A stretch of DNA of 9,532 nt from Bacteroidota bacterium (lineage in GTDB: Bacteria > Bacteroidota > Bacteroidia > 2-12-FULL-35-15). The translations under genes and the position numbers were made by a program. The DNA is taken from the NCBI GenBank assembly GCA_026391935.1, contig JAPLDC010000005.1, forward strand, positions 1 through 9,532. The letters are read 5' to 3'. Under the pieces are notes generated by a model that saw nothing but the letters and a program-made list of their open reading frames with translations, was not told the DNA's origin and did no database searches. Positions 1 through 6,737 of this stretch are shown here, piece after piece (position 1 is the first letter of the stretch; every line of letters begins with the position of its first letter).

Positions 1-1
1 A

Positions 2-238
2 AGAGTAGGTGGTGCAACATTCCAGATTCCATCTGAAATTCGTCCAGAAAGAAAACTTTCAATGGGAATTAAATGGATGATTTTATATGCACGTAAACGC
101 AATGAAAAATCAATGGCTCAAAAATTAGCTGGAGAAATTGTTGCTGCTGCAAAAGAAGAAGGTGCTGCATTTAAAAAGAAGGAAGATGTACATAAAATGG
201 CTGAAGCAAATAAAGCTTTTTCGCATTTTAGATTTTAA
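2..238 (+). CDS. rpsG: Small ribosomal subunit protein uS7 (S7), 3' part only
   Basis: The open frame enters from the left edge and ends at TAA 236-238, giving about 78 C-terminal residues of a protein normally near 156-158 residues. The visible part starts RVGGATFQIPSEIRPERK and continues through KWMILYARKR to the end AFSHFRF. This matches the S7 region that follows the beta-hairpin and forms the helical core. S7 nucleates assembly of the 30S head on the 3' major domain of 16S rRNA and lies near the E-site tRNA. The next gene, fusA, starts 20 nt after the stop, the usual rpsL-rpsG-fusA order of the str cluster; rpsL would be expected to the left of the window. In E. coli S7 represses its own operon; nothing here shows whether that holds in this organism. 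The identification is secure and the N-terminus lies outside the window. Confidence 0.96.
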   Translation, partial: RVGGATFQIPSEIRPERKLSMGIKWMILYARKRNEKSMAQKLAGEIVAAAKEEGAAFKKKEDVHKMAEANKAFSHFRF

Positions 239-243
239 TAATT

Positions 244-248
244 AGGAG
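244..248 (+). promoter_or_regulatory. Shine-Dalgarno-like site of fusA
   Basis: AGGAG ends 9 nt before the fusA ATG at 258. It is one of only two annotated genes here with a canonical ribosome binding site at a usable distance (the other is rplE). It supports 258 as the true start. In Bacteroidota the 16S anti-Shine-Dalgarno is reported to be largely sequestered, so how much this site is used is uncertain. Confidence 0.6.
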
Positions 249-257
249 AAAGAGAAC

Positions 258-2321
258 ATGGCAGACTTAAGATATACTAGAAATATTGGAATTGCAGCTC
301 ATATTGATGCAGGTAAAACTACATGTACTGAGCGTATTCTTTATTATACAGGTGTTAACCATAAAATTGGTGAAGTACATGATGGTGCTGCTACAATGGA
401 TTGGATGGTTCAGGAGCAAGAACGTGGTATAACCATCACTTCTGCTGCTACTACATGTTTTTGGAAATATAAGGATCAACAATACAAAGTAAACATTATT
501 GATACTCCGGGTCACGTTGACTTTACAGTTGAGGTGAATCGTTCATTACGTATCCTTGATGGGTTAGTGTTTTTGTTTTCTGCAGTTGACGGTGTTGAGC
601 CGCAATCAGAAACAAATTGGAGATTAGCAAATAATTATAACGTAACCAGAATTGGTTTCGTAAATAAGATGGATCGTTCTGGTGCAGATTTTTTAAAGGT
701 TGTAGCTCAGGTAAAAGAAGTATTGGGTGGAAATCCGATTCCTTTGCAATTACCTATTGGTGCTGAAGAGACATTTGTAGGGGTTGTTGATTTGATTAAT
801 TTTCGTGGAATAGAGTGGAATGAGCATGATCAGGGAATGACTTTTAAAGAAGTTCCCATTCCTGCAGAAATGTTGGAAGAAGCAAAAGAGTGGAGAGGTA
901 AATTGTTGGAGGCTATTGCTGAATTCGACGATTCATTAATGGAGAAATTTTTTGAAGATCCTGCATCTATTTCTGAAGCAGAGATATTGGCGGCACAAAA
1001 TAAAGGAGTTCAAACAATGTTAGACTTGGTAATGGAATTAATGCCATCACCAATGGATAAAGAAAGTACAGTTGGAACTCACCCTGATACCGGCGAAGAA
1101 ATTTCCCGTAAACCGGATGTTAAAGAACCTTTTACAGCATTGGCATTTAAGATCGCAACAGACCCTTTTGTTGGTCGTTTGTGTTTCTTTCGTGCATATT
1201 CAGGTCGCTTAGATGCAGGTTCTTATGTATTAAATACTCGCAGCGGAAACAAAGAACGTATCAGCCGTATTATGAAAATGTTTGCCAACAAGCAAAACCC
1301 GGTTGACTTTATTGAAGCAGGTGATATTGGTGCTGCAGTGGGATTTAAAGATATTAAAACAGGGGATACTCTTTGTGACGAGAAACATCCAATTGTTCTT
1401 GAATCTATGAATTTCCCTGAACCAGTTATCGGTGTTGCTATTGAGCCTAAAACTCAAGGCGATTTGGATAGATTAGGAAATGCTTTGAATAAATTAGCGG
1501 AAGAGGATCCTACTTTCCGTGTAAAAACTGATCAAGATAGTGGTCAAACTATCATTAGTGGTATGGGTGAATTACACCTTGAAATTATCCTTGATCGTCT
1601 AAAAAGAGAATTTAAGGTAGAATGTAACCAAGGACCTCCTCAAGTTTCTTATAAAGAAACTATAAATGCAGAAGTTTCTCACCGCGAAGTTTACAAAAAA
1701 CAATCCGGTGGACGTGGTAAGTTTGCCGATATACAAGTTGTTATTTCTCCTGTTGATGCAGATTTCGATGCAACAACAAAAGCAGGTGGATTGCAATTCA
1801 TAAATGAAATTTCAGGTGGTAATATTCCACGTGAATTTATTCCTGCAGTTGAAAAAGGATTCAGAGCAGCAATGATCAATGGTGTATTAGCTGGTTATCC
1901 TGTTGACACATTAAAAGTTAGGTTACTAGATGGTTCTTATCACAATGTCGATTCAGATGCTTTGTCATTTGAAATCTGTGCTCGCTCCGCTTTCCGTGAG
2001 GCGATGCCAAAAGCAAAACCAGTTTTGTTAGAGCCTATCATGAAAGTTGAAGTACTTACTCCTGAACAAAATATGGGTGACGTTGTAGGTGATTTGAACA
2101 AACGTAGAGGTATGATCGAAGGAATGGACACCAGAGCTGGTTCTCAGGTTATCAAAGCAAAAGTACCATTGTCAGAAATGTTCGGATATGTTACAACATT
2201 GAGAACAATTACTTCTGGTCGTGCAACTTCAACTATGGAATTTTCTCATTATGCTGAAGCGCCTCGTAGCACTGCGGATGATGTGATCGCAAAAGCAAAA
2301 GGTAAAGCAGAAAAAGTATAA
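258..2321 (+). CDS. fusA: Translation elongation factor G, with an apparent in-frame deletion removing the G5 motif
   Basis: EF-G is the GTPase that drives tRNA-mRNA translocation and, with ribosome recycling factor, splits ribosomes. The product has 687 residues. Visible G-domain motifs are G1 AHIDAGKTT (14-22), switch I RGITI (56-60), G3 DTPGH (82-86, with the catalytic-type His86) and G4 NKMD (136-139). The G' insert (about 160-240), domain II (PFTALAFKIATDPFVGRL from 291), domain III (GMGELHLEI from 435), domain IV (SGGRGKF 483-489, tip YHNVDSDALSF 561-571) and domain V (LLEPIMKVEV from 590, PLSEMFGY 637-644) are all present. Between SEAEILAA (ending at 246) and NKGVQTMLD (from 248), however, only Q247 remains. 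E. coli EF-G, from memory, has about 20 residues there, including the strand leading to CGSAF, which is the G5 motif. Expected length without the gap would be about 706. The frame stays open across the junction. No tuf gene follows; rpsJ starts 28 nt downstream. Identity is certain, full function is not. Confidence 0.95.
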   Translation: MADLRYTRNIGIAAHIDAGKTTCTERILYYTGVNHKIGEVHDGAATMDWMVQEQERGITITSAATTCFWKYKDQQYKVNIIDTPGHVDFTVEVNRSLRILDGLVFLFSAVDGVEPQSETNWRLANNYNVTRIGFVNKMDRSGADFLKVVAQVKEVLGGNPIPLQLPIGAEETFVGVVDLINFRGIEWNEHDQGMTFKEVPIPAEMLEEAKEWRGKLLEAIAEFDDSLMEKFFEDPASISEAEILAAQNKGVQTMLDLVMELMPSPMDKESTVGTHPDTGEEISRKPDVKEPFTALAFKIATDPFVGRLCFFRAYSGRLDAGSYVLNTRSGNKERISRIMKMFANKQNPVDFIEAGDIGAAVGFKDIKTGDTLCDEKHPIVLESMNFPEPVIGVAIEPKTQGDLDRLGNALNKLAEEDPTFRVKTDQDSGQTIISGMGELHLEIILDRLKREFKVECNQGPPQVSYKETINAEVSHREVYKKQSGGRGKFADIQVVISPVDADFDATTKAGGLQFINEISGGNIPREFIPAVEKGFRAAMINGVLAGYPVDTLKVRLLDGSYHNVDSDALSFEICARSAFREAMPKAKPVLLEPIMKVEVLTPEQNMGDVVGDLNKRRGMIEGMDTRAGSQVIKAKVPLSEMFGYVTTLRTITSGRATSTMEFSHYAEAPRSTADDVIAKAKGKAEKV

Positions 2322-2349
2322 TAACAACAACGTTCTTTAAAATAATACT

Positions 2350-2658
2350 ATGAGCCAAAAAATCAGAATCAAATTAAAGTCTTATGACTTCAACTTAGTT
2401 GATAAGTCTGCAGAGAAAATTGTAAAAACTGTAAAAGCAACAGGTGCTGTTGTTAGTGGACCTATTCCATTGCCAACTCACAAAAAAATATACACAGTTT
2501 TACGTTCACCGCACGTTAATAAAAAAGCACGTGAACAATTTCAATTGTGCTCATACAAAAGATTGTTAGATATCTACAACTCAACTTCAAAAACAGTTGA
2601 TGCACTTATGAAATTAGAATTACCAAGTGGAGTAGAAGTTGAAATCAAAGCATCGTAA
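2350..2658 (+). CDS. rpsJ: Small ribosomal subunit protein uS10 (S10, NusE)
   Basis: S10 sits in the head of the 30S subunit, and in bacteria it also pairs with NusB and contacts NusG in transcription antitermination and coupling. The 102-residue product has the family's usual length. It shows the N-terminal strand KIRIKLKSYD (4-13), the segment GPIPLPTHK (37-45), and SPHVNKKAREQF (53-64), the loop and strand that bear the conserved His and Lys residues. It is the first gene of the S10 cluster and follows fusA directly, with no tuf gene between them, an order common in Bacteroidota. The ATG at 2350 has no Shine-Dalgarno; the leader is A/T-rich with A at -3. No promoter could be recognised in the 28-nt spacer, so read-through from the str genes is likely. 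Confidence 0.97.
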   Translation: MSQKIRIKLKSYDFNLVDKSAEKIVKTVKATGAVVSGPIPLPTHKKIYTVLRSPHVNKKAREQFQLCSYKRLLDIYNSTSKTVDALMKLELPSGVEVEIKAS

Positions 2659-2684
2659 AAAATAAATAATTAATTAATAAAAAA

Positions 2685-3302
2685 ATGTCTGGAATAATAG
2701 GTAAAAAAATTGGAATGACCAGTATCTTCAGTGCCAATGGTAAATATATACCATGCACAGTTATTGAAGCTGGTCCTTGCGTTGTTACGCAAGTAAAAAC
2801 CTTGGAGAAAGACGGATACGCTTCAGTACAATTGGCTTTTGATGAGAAGAAAGAAAAACATACTTCTTCTGCTATGCAAGGTCATTTTGCTAAAGCTTCA
2901 ACGACTCCTAAACGTAAATTGGTTGAATTTAAATACTTCGAAACTGAGAAAAATCTTGGTGAGGTTGTTACTGTTGATCTTTTCGCTGAAGGCGATTTTA
3001 TTGACGTTGCAGGTACTTCAAAAGGAAAAGGTTTTCAAGGTGTTGTAAAGCGTCACGGTTTTGGTGGTGTGGGTGGAACAACTCACGGTCAACATGATCG
3101 TTTGCGTGCGCCAGGTTCATTAGGTGCATCATCTTGGCCTTCACGTGTATTCAAAGGAATGAGAATGGGTGGTAGAATGGGTGGTGATCGCGTTAAGATC
3201 CAAAACTTAGAAGTAGTAAAAGTGATTGCAGAAAAAAACCTTTTAATTGTAAAAGGTTCTATCGCAGGAGCAAAAGGTTCATACGTTACAATTGAAAAAT
3301 AA
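2685..3302 (+). CDS. rplC: Large ribosomal subunit protein uL3 (L3)
   Basis: L3 is an early 50S assembly protein whose long extension reaches toward the peptidyl-transferase centre. The product is 205 residues. It starts SGIIGKKIGMTSIF, has the glycine-rich stretch KGKGFQGVVKRHGFGG (113-128), then GSLGASSWPSRVFKG (144-158) and MGGRMGGDR (161-169), which together form the family signature and the extended loop. At the position of the glutamine that PrmB methylates in E. coli L3 (Gln150) this protein has Ala148, so that modification is not expected; this loop sequence is, as far as I recall, usual in Bacteroidota. The start at 2685 follows an A-rich leader without a Shine-Dalgarno. The stop is separated from the rplD ATG by a single base, which suggests translational coupling. 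Confidence 0.97.
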   Translation: MSGIIGKKIGMTSIFSANGKYIPCTVIEAGPCVVTQVKTLEKDGYASVQLAFDEKKEKHTSSAMQGHFAKASTTPKRKLVEFKYFETEKNLGEVVTVDLFAEGDFIDVAGTSKGKGFQGVVKRHGFGGVGGTTHGQHDRLRAPGSLGASSWPSRVFKGMRMGGRMGGDRVKIQNLEVVKVIAEKNLLIVKGSIAGAKGSYVTIEK

Positions 3303-3303
3303 A

Positions 3304-3933
3304 ATGGAAGTATCAATTTTAAATATAAGCGGTAAAGCAACTTCAAAGAAGTTGAGCTTAAACGATGCGATCTTTGGCATCGAGCCGAATGACCATGCCA
3401 TTTATTTGGATGTTAAACAACATTTAGCAAATAAACGTCAAGGTACTCACAAATCTAAAGAAAGAGCTGAAGTAGCTGGTTCAAGCAAAAAATTAAAGAA
3501 TCAAAAAGGTACGGGTGGTGCTCGTGCCGGAAATGATAAATCTCCTACAAGAGTTGGTGGTGGTAGAGCTTTTGGTCCTCGTCCGAGAGATTACGCTTTT
3601 AAATTGAACAAAAAATTAAAGCGCTTGGCTCGTATGTCAGCTTTGGCATATAAAGCTAAGGAAAGTAATATTACTGTTTTGGAAGACTTCAGTTTCGAGG
3701 CTCCTAAAACTCAGAAATATGTTGATTTAATTAATAATTTGAAGCTTTCCGACAAAAAAACACTTTTAGTGTTGGGGGAATCAAATAAAAACATATATTT
3801 GTCGTCCCGAAATTTGACCAATGCAAAAGTTGTAACTGCTTCGGATTTAAACACTTACGACATTTTGAATGCAAATAACCTGGTGCTTCTTGAGAGCTCA
3901 GTAAAGGAAATTGAAAATTTATTAAGCAATTAA
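3304..3933 (+). CDS. rplD: Large ribosomal subunit protein uL4 (L4)
   Basis: L4 helps 50S assembly and its loop lines the peptide exit tunnel beside L22. From ATG 3304 the product has 209 residues. It shows the tunnel loop KGTGGARAG (68-76), where macrolide resistance changes occur in other bacteria, followed by VGGGRAFGPRPRDY (84-97) and the basic segment KLNKKLKRLAR (100-110). An upstream in-frame TTG at 3292 would add four residues and overlap rplC by 11 nt, but ATG 3304, one base after the rplC stop, is the better start because the homologous proteins begin MEVxxxNxxG. In E. coli L4 represses the S10 operon by binding the rpsJ leader; no comparable structure was recognised upstream of rpsJ here. 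rplW begins 4 nt downstream. Confidence 0.96.
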   Translation: MEVSILNISGKATSKKLSLNDAIFGIEPNDHAIYLDVKQHLANKRQGTHKSKERAEVAGSSKKLKNQKGTGGARAGNDKSPTRVGGGRAFGPRPRDYAFKLNKKLKRLARMSALAYKAKESNITVLEDFSFEAPKTQKYVDLINNLKLSDKKTLLVLGESNKNIYLSSRNLTNAKVVTASDLNTYDILNANNLVLLESSVKEIENLLSN

Positions 3934-3937
3934 TAAG

Positions 3938-4228
3938 ATGAACATTATAGTAAAACCGGTTATAACCGAAAAAATGACAGCACAGGGCGATAAATTTAAT
4001 CGCTATGGTTTTGTGGTAGCAAAAGCTGCTAACAAAGTGGAAATAAAATCAGCTGTTGAGAAATTATACGGTGTTACTGTTGAATCAGTAAACACACAGA
4101 ATTATGTTGGTAAAATAAAAACCCGCAATACCACAAGAGGCGTTGCGATTGGTAGAGTTAACCAACACAAAAAAGCAGTTGTTACGCTTAAAGCAGGCGA
4201 ATCAATTGATTTTTACGCAAGCATTTAA
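3938..4228 (+). CDS. rplW: Large ribosomal subunit protein uL23 (L23)
   Basis: L23 binds 23S rRNA at the tunnel exit and is the docking site for trigger factor and signal recognition particle. The product has 96 residues, normal for the family. It starts with the typical IIVKPVITEKM (3-13) and continues through YGFVVAKAANKVEIKSAVEKLY, the helix and strand core, to the basic loop KIKTRNTTRG, which corresponds to the extended loop reaching into the tunnel. The ATG lies 4 nt after the rplD stop (TAATAAGATG), consistent with reinitiation. There is no Shine-Dalgarno. The spacer to rplB (49 nt) is longer than most here and contains a hairpin, listed separately. Confidence 0.95.
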   Translation: MNIIVKPVITEKMTAQGDKFNRYGFVVAKAANKVEIKSAVEKLYGVTVESVNTQNYVGKIKTRNTTRGVAIGRVNQHKKAVVTLKAGESIDFYASI

Positions 4229-4241
4229 TTATTAGTAATTA

Positions 4242-4260
4242 TACAGGTCTGTAACCTGTG
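4242..4260 (+). promoter_or_regulatory. Hairpin in the rplW-rplB spacer
   Basis: ACAGGT at 4243-4248 and ACCTGT at 4254-4259 are perfect inverted copies around the 5-nt loop CTGTA, and a U-G pair at 4242/4260 extends the stem to 7 bp. It ends 17 nt before the rplB ATG. The downstream sequence is A-rich rather than T-rich, so it is not an intrinsic terminator. Its role is unknown: an RNA-level control or processing element is possible, and a chance structure cannot be excluded. Confidence 0.4.
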
Positions 4261-4277
4261 AAAATAAAAAAACTGAG

Positions 4278-5102
4278 ATGGCTTTAAAGAAATTTAGACC
4301 CCTAACCCCAGGGCAAAGATTTAAATTAGTTAGCGATAACGATGATATTACTCACGGCAAACCTGAAAAAAGTTTGCTGGTTCCGGTAAAAAAATCTGGT
4401 GGACGCGATAATACAGGTAAGATGACAATGCGCTACATTGGCGGTGGTCACAAACAACAATATCGTATTATCGATTTTAAAAGAGATAAAGAAGGAATTC
4501 CTGCAACTGTAAAAACTATTGAGTACGATCCAAATCGTACAGCACGCATTGCTCTAGTAGTATATGCTGATGGAGAAAAACGTTATATCGTTGCTCCAAA
4601 TGGTTTACAAGTTGGTCAAAAAATTGTTTCTGGTAAAAACGCAAGTCCTGAAGTAGGAAATGCTTTGTATTTATCAGAGATTCCATTAGGTACCGCAATC
4701 CACAATATTGAATTACGTCCCGGACAAGGAGCTATTATGGCTCGTAGTGCTGGTTCTGCAGCTCAGTTAAGTGCAAGAGACGGTAAATACGCGATCATAA
4801 AAATGCCTTCAGGTGAAACACGTATGGTGTTAATTACTTGTATGGCAACAATTGGAACTGTTTCTAATGCTGACCATAACTTAGAAATAAGTGGTAAAGC
4901 AGGACGTTCACGTTGGCAAGGCCGCAGACCGAGAACTCGTCCGGTAGCAATGAATCCTGTTGACCATCCTATGGGTGGAGGTGAAGGTAGAGCTTCAGGA
5001 GGTCACCCTCGTTCACGCACAGGAACCCCTTCTAAAGGATACAAAACTCGCTATCCTAAAAAGGCTTCGAATAAATACATTATTGAGAGAAGAAAGAAAT
5101 AG
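4278..5102 (+). CDS. rplB: Large ribosomal subunit protein uL2 (L2)
   Basis: L2 is needed for subunit association, tRNA binding and peptidyl transfer. The 274-residue product has the expected length. The OB-fold and SH3-like core is visible as GGRDNTGKMTMRYIGGGHKQ (41-60) and FKRDKEGIPATVKTIEYDPNRTARIAL (67-93). The C-terminal extension carries GKAGRSRWQGRRPRTR (206-221) and NPVDHPMGGGEGR (226-238), whose histidine region approaches the peptidyl-transferase centre and is nearly invariant. The second His seen in the E. coli motif (DHPHGGGEG) is Met232 here. The ATG at 4278 lacks a Shine-Dalgarno and has G rather than A at -3. The gene lies between two of the longer spacers of the S10 cluster (49 and 61 nt), both of which can fold. 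Confidence 0.97.
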   Translation: MALKKFRPLTPGQRFKLVSDNDDITHGKPEKSLLVPVKKSGGRDNTGKMTMRYIGGGHKQQYRIIDFKRDKEGIPATVKTIEYDPNRTARIALVVYADGEKRYIVAPNGLQVGQKIVSGKNASPEVGNALYLSEIPLGTAIHNIELRPGQGAIMARSAGSAAQLSARDGKYAIIKMPSGETRMVLITCMATIGTVSNADHNLEISGKAGRSRWQGRRPRTRPVAMNPVDHPMGGGEGRASGGHPRSRTGTPSKGYKTRYPKKASNKYIIERRKK

Positions 5103-5119
5103 AATATAAATAGTTTACT

Positions 5120-5143
5120 GGTGGCGAGAGAAACCTCGACATT
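5120..5143 (+). promoter_or_regulatory. Possible imperfect hairpin in the rplB-rpsS spacer
   Basis: CGAG at 5125-5128 can pair with CTCG at 5135-5138 around a 6-nt loop, and after a G-A mismatch the flanks 5120-5123 and 5140-5143 add two Watson-Crick and two G-U pairs. This is the only GC-rich patch in an otherwise A/T-rich 61-nt spacer. No T-run follows, so it is not a terminator. The fold is weak and its function is unknown. Confidence 0.22.
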
Positions 5144-5163
5144 CATAACTTAAAAAAACAAAA

Positions 5164-5442
5164 ATGGCACGTTCATTAAAAAAAGGTCCTTTTATCGACT
5201 GGAAACTTGAGAAGAAATTATTAGATCTTCAAGCTTCAGGTAAAAAAACAGTTATCAAAACTTGGTCACGCCGATCAATGATCTCTCCGGATTTCGTTGG
5301 ATTGACAGTGGCAGTTCACAATGGGAATAAATTTATTCCTGTTTATGTTACAGAGAACATGGTAGGTCACAAATTTGGTGAATTTTCACCAACAAGAACC
5401 TTCAGAGGTCACTCCGGTAACAAGGATAAAGTATCTAAATAA
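5164..5442 (+). CDS. rpsS: Small ribosomal subunit protein uS19 (S19)
   Basis: S19 forms a complex with S13 in the 30S head and contacts the A-site finger of the large subunit. The product has 92 residues, the normal length. It begins with the typical ARSLKKGPFID (2-12) and has the conserved block TWSRRSMISPDFVGLTVAVHNG (33-54), followed by the family signature from FIPVYVTENMVGHKFGEF (57-74) to PTRTFRGHSG (76-85). The ATG at 5164 is preceded by an A-run with no Shine-Dalgarno. rplV follows after 32 nt. Nothing unusual is visible in the protein. Confidence 0.97.
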   Translation: MARSLKKGPFIDWKLEKKLLDLQASGKKTVIKTWSRRSMISPDFVGLTVAVHNGNKFIPVYVTENMVGHKFGEFSPTRTFRGHSGNKDKVSK

Positions 5443-5474
5443 GATTATTAAAGAGATTATAATATAACGAAAAA

Positions 5475-5897
5475 ATGGGTGTTAGAAAACAAAACGCAGC
5501 AGATGCACGCAAAGAGGCAAACAAAAGCAGATATTTTGCTGTATTGAAAAATTGCCCTACATCTCCCCGTAAAATGAGATTGTTGGCGGACCTTATAAGA
5601 GGTAAAGAAGTATTTATGGCTTTGAATATTTTGAAATTCAATCCAAAAGAAGCATCAGGAAGATTAGAAAAATTGTTGACATCAGCAATTTCTAATTATG
5701 AAGCAAAAACAGGACAACGTCCTGAAGACAGCAACCTGGTAGTGAAAGAAATTTTTGTTGATAGCGCACTTCAAATGAAGCGATTAAGAACTGCTCCACA
5801 AGGACGTGCTAACAGGATCAGGAAACGTTCAAACCACGTTACGATCGTTGTTGACAGCAAAAAAGTAGAAATCAAAAAGCAAGAAGAAACTAAATAA
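5475..5897 (+). CDS. rplV: Large ribosomal subunit protein uL22 (L22)
   Basis: L22 contacts all domains of 23S rRNA, and its beta-hairpin lines the peptide exit tunnel opposite L4. The product has 140 residues, longer than the 110 of E. coli. The extra length lies in an N-terminal basic stretch MGVRKQNAADARKEANK (1-17) and a lysine-rich tail after residue 128. The core shows CPTSPRKMRLLADLIRGK (27-44) and the tunnel hairpin MKRLRTAPQGRANRIRKRSN (101-120). I believe an N-terminal extension of this kind is usual in Bacteroidota. The start at 5475 is preceded by AACGAAAAA without a Shine-Dalgarno. rpsC begins 12 nt after the stop. Confidence 0.96.
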   Translation: MGVRKQNAADARKEANKSRYFAVLKNCPTSPRKMRLLADLIRGKEVFMALNILKFNPKEASGRLEKLLTSAISNYEAKTGQRPEDSNLVVKEIFVDSALQMKRLRTAPQGRANRIRKRSNHVTIVVDSKKVEIKKQEETK

Positions 5898-5909
5898 TAT
5901 AAATTATCA

Positions 5910-6692
5910 ATGGGACAAAAAGCAAATCCAATCGGATTACGTTTAGGCATCATTAAGGGATGGGATTCAAACTGGTATGGCGGAAAAAATTTCGCAGAGA
6001 AATTGGTTGAGGATCATAAGATCAGAACTTATTTGAAAGCACGTTTAGCAAAAGCTAGTATTTCAAAAATTGTGATCGAAAGAACAGTGAAAATAATTAC
6101 TGTTACAATTAACACATCTCGTCCTGGAATCATCATTGGTAAAGGTGGTGCTGAAGTTGATAAGATCAAAGAAGAATTAAAAAAGATCACTAAAAAAGAT
6201 ATTCAGATCAATATTTTTGAAATTAAACGTCCTGAGTTAGATGCTCGTTTAGTTGCCGATAGTATTGCTCGTCAAATTGAAGGACGTATCTATTTCCGTA
6301 GAGCTGTGAAAATGGCAGTTGCTTCTACAATGAGAATGGGTGCTGAAGGTATTAAAGTAAAATGTTCCGGTCGTTTAGCGGGTGCTGAAATGGCACGTGT
6401 TGAAGGATACAAAGAAGGACGTACACCTTTGCATACATTACGTGCTGATATTGATTATGCTTTAGCTGAAGCACATACTACTTATGGTCGTATTGGTGTG
6501 AAAGTATGGATCTGCAAAGGTGAAATTTACGGAAAACGTGATCTTTCTCCGAATGTTGGTAATGCAGCTGCCGGAGCAAAAGATGGAAAAGGTGGAGCAC
6601 CAAAAGGAGGAAATCCTAAGTTCGATAAACGCGGACCGGGTGGACCAAGAAAAGGTGGAAATGACAACAGAAGAAGAGATTCTGGTAAATAG
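5910..6692 (+). CDS. rpsC: Small ribosomal subunit protein uS3 (S3) with a Gly/Lys/Arg-rich C-terminal tail
   Basis: S3 sits at the mRNA entry channel and, with S4 and S5, contributes mRNA unwinding. The 260-residue product starts MGQKANPIGLRLG. It has a type II KH domain with the GxxG loop GKGG (77-80, within RPGIIIGKGGAEVDKIK) and the C-terminal S3 domain with the signature RAVKMAVASTMRMGAEGIKV (131-150) and LHTLRADIDYALAEAHTTYG (174-193). After about residue 213 a low-complexity tail rich in Gly, Lys, Arg and Pro runs to the end, including KGGAPKGGNPKF and RGPGGPRKGG. E. coli S3 (233 residues) has no such tail. It is probably disordered and RNA-contacting; that role is inference. The ATG follows the rplV stop by 12 nt without a Shine-Dalgarno and with T at -3, unusual in this cluster. 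Confidence 0.96.
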   Translation: MGQKANPIGLRLGIIKGWDSNWYGGKNFAEKLVEDHKIRTYLKARLAKASISKIVIERTVKIITVTINTSRPGIIIGKGGAEVDKIKEELKKITKKDIQINIFEIKRPELDARLVADSIARQIEGRIYFRRAVKMAVASTMRMGAEGIKVKCSGRLAGAEMARVEGYKEGRTPLHTLRADIDYALAEAHTTYGRIGVKVWICKGEIYGKRDLSPNVGNAAAGAKDGKGGAPKGGNPKFDKRGPGGPRKGGNDNRRRDSGK

Positions 6693-6737
6693 TTTTTGGA
6701 AAAATAAAAAGATTAATTGATATAATAAAGAAACAAA

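Noticed and set aside
258..2321. Calling fusA a pseudogene because of the missing G5 segment.
   Set aside because: The frame is intact, all other motifs and domains are preserved, and the gap could be an artefact, so it is kept as a CDS with the anomaly reported.
3292..3303. Alternative upstream TTG start for rplD, overlapping the end of rplC.
   Set aside because: It adds only MKNK before the normal L4 N-terminus; ATG 3304 is a standard start one base after the rplC stop.
3363..3382. Perfect 6-bp inverted repeat CGATGC/GCATCG with an 8-nt loop in the early part of rplD.
   Set aside because: It lies in codons for the conserved L4 segment DAIFGIEP, so protein coding explains most of it; no flanking feature supports a regulatory role.
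6693..6737. TATAAT at 6721-6726 with an upstream TTTGGA, resembling a sigma-70 promoter before rplP; a similar TATAAT occurs before rplV.
   Set aside because: Bacteroidota primary-sigma promoters use a different -7 element (TAnnTTTG), the spacing is loose, and such strings are frequent by chance in A/T-rich spacers inside a continuous operon.
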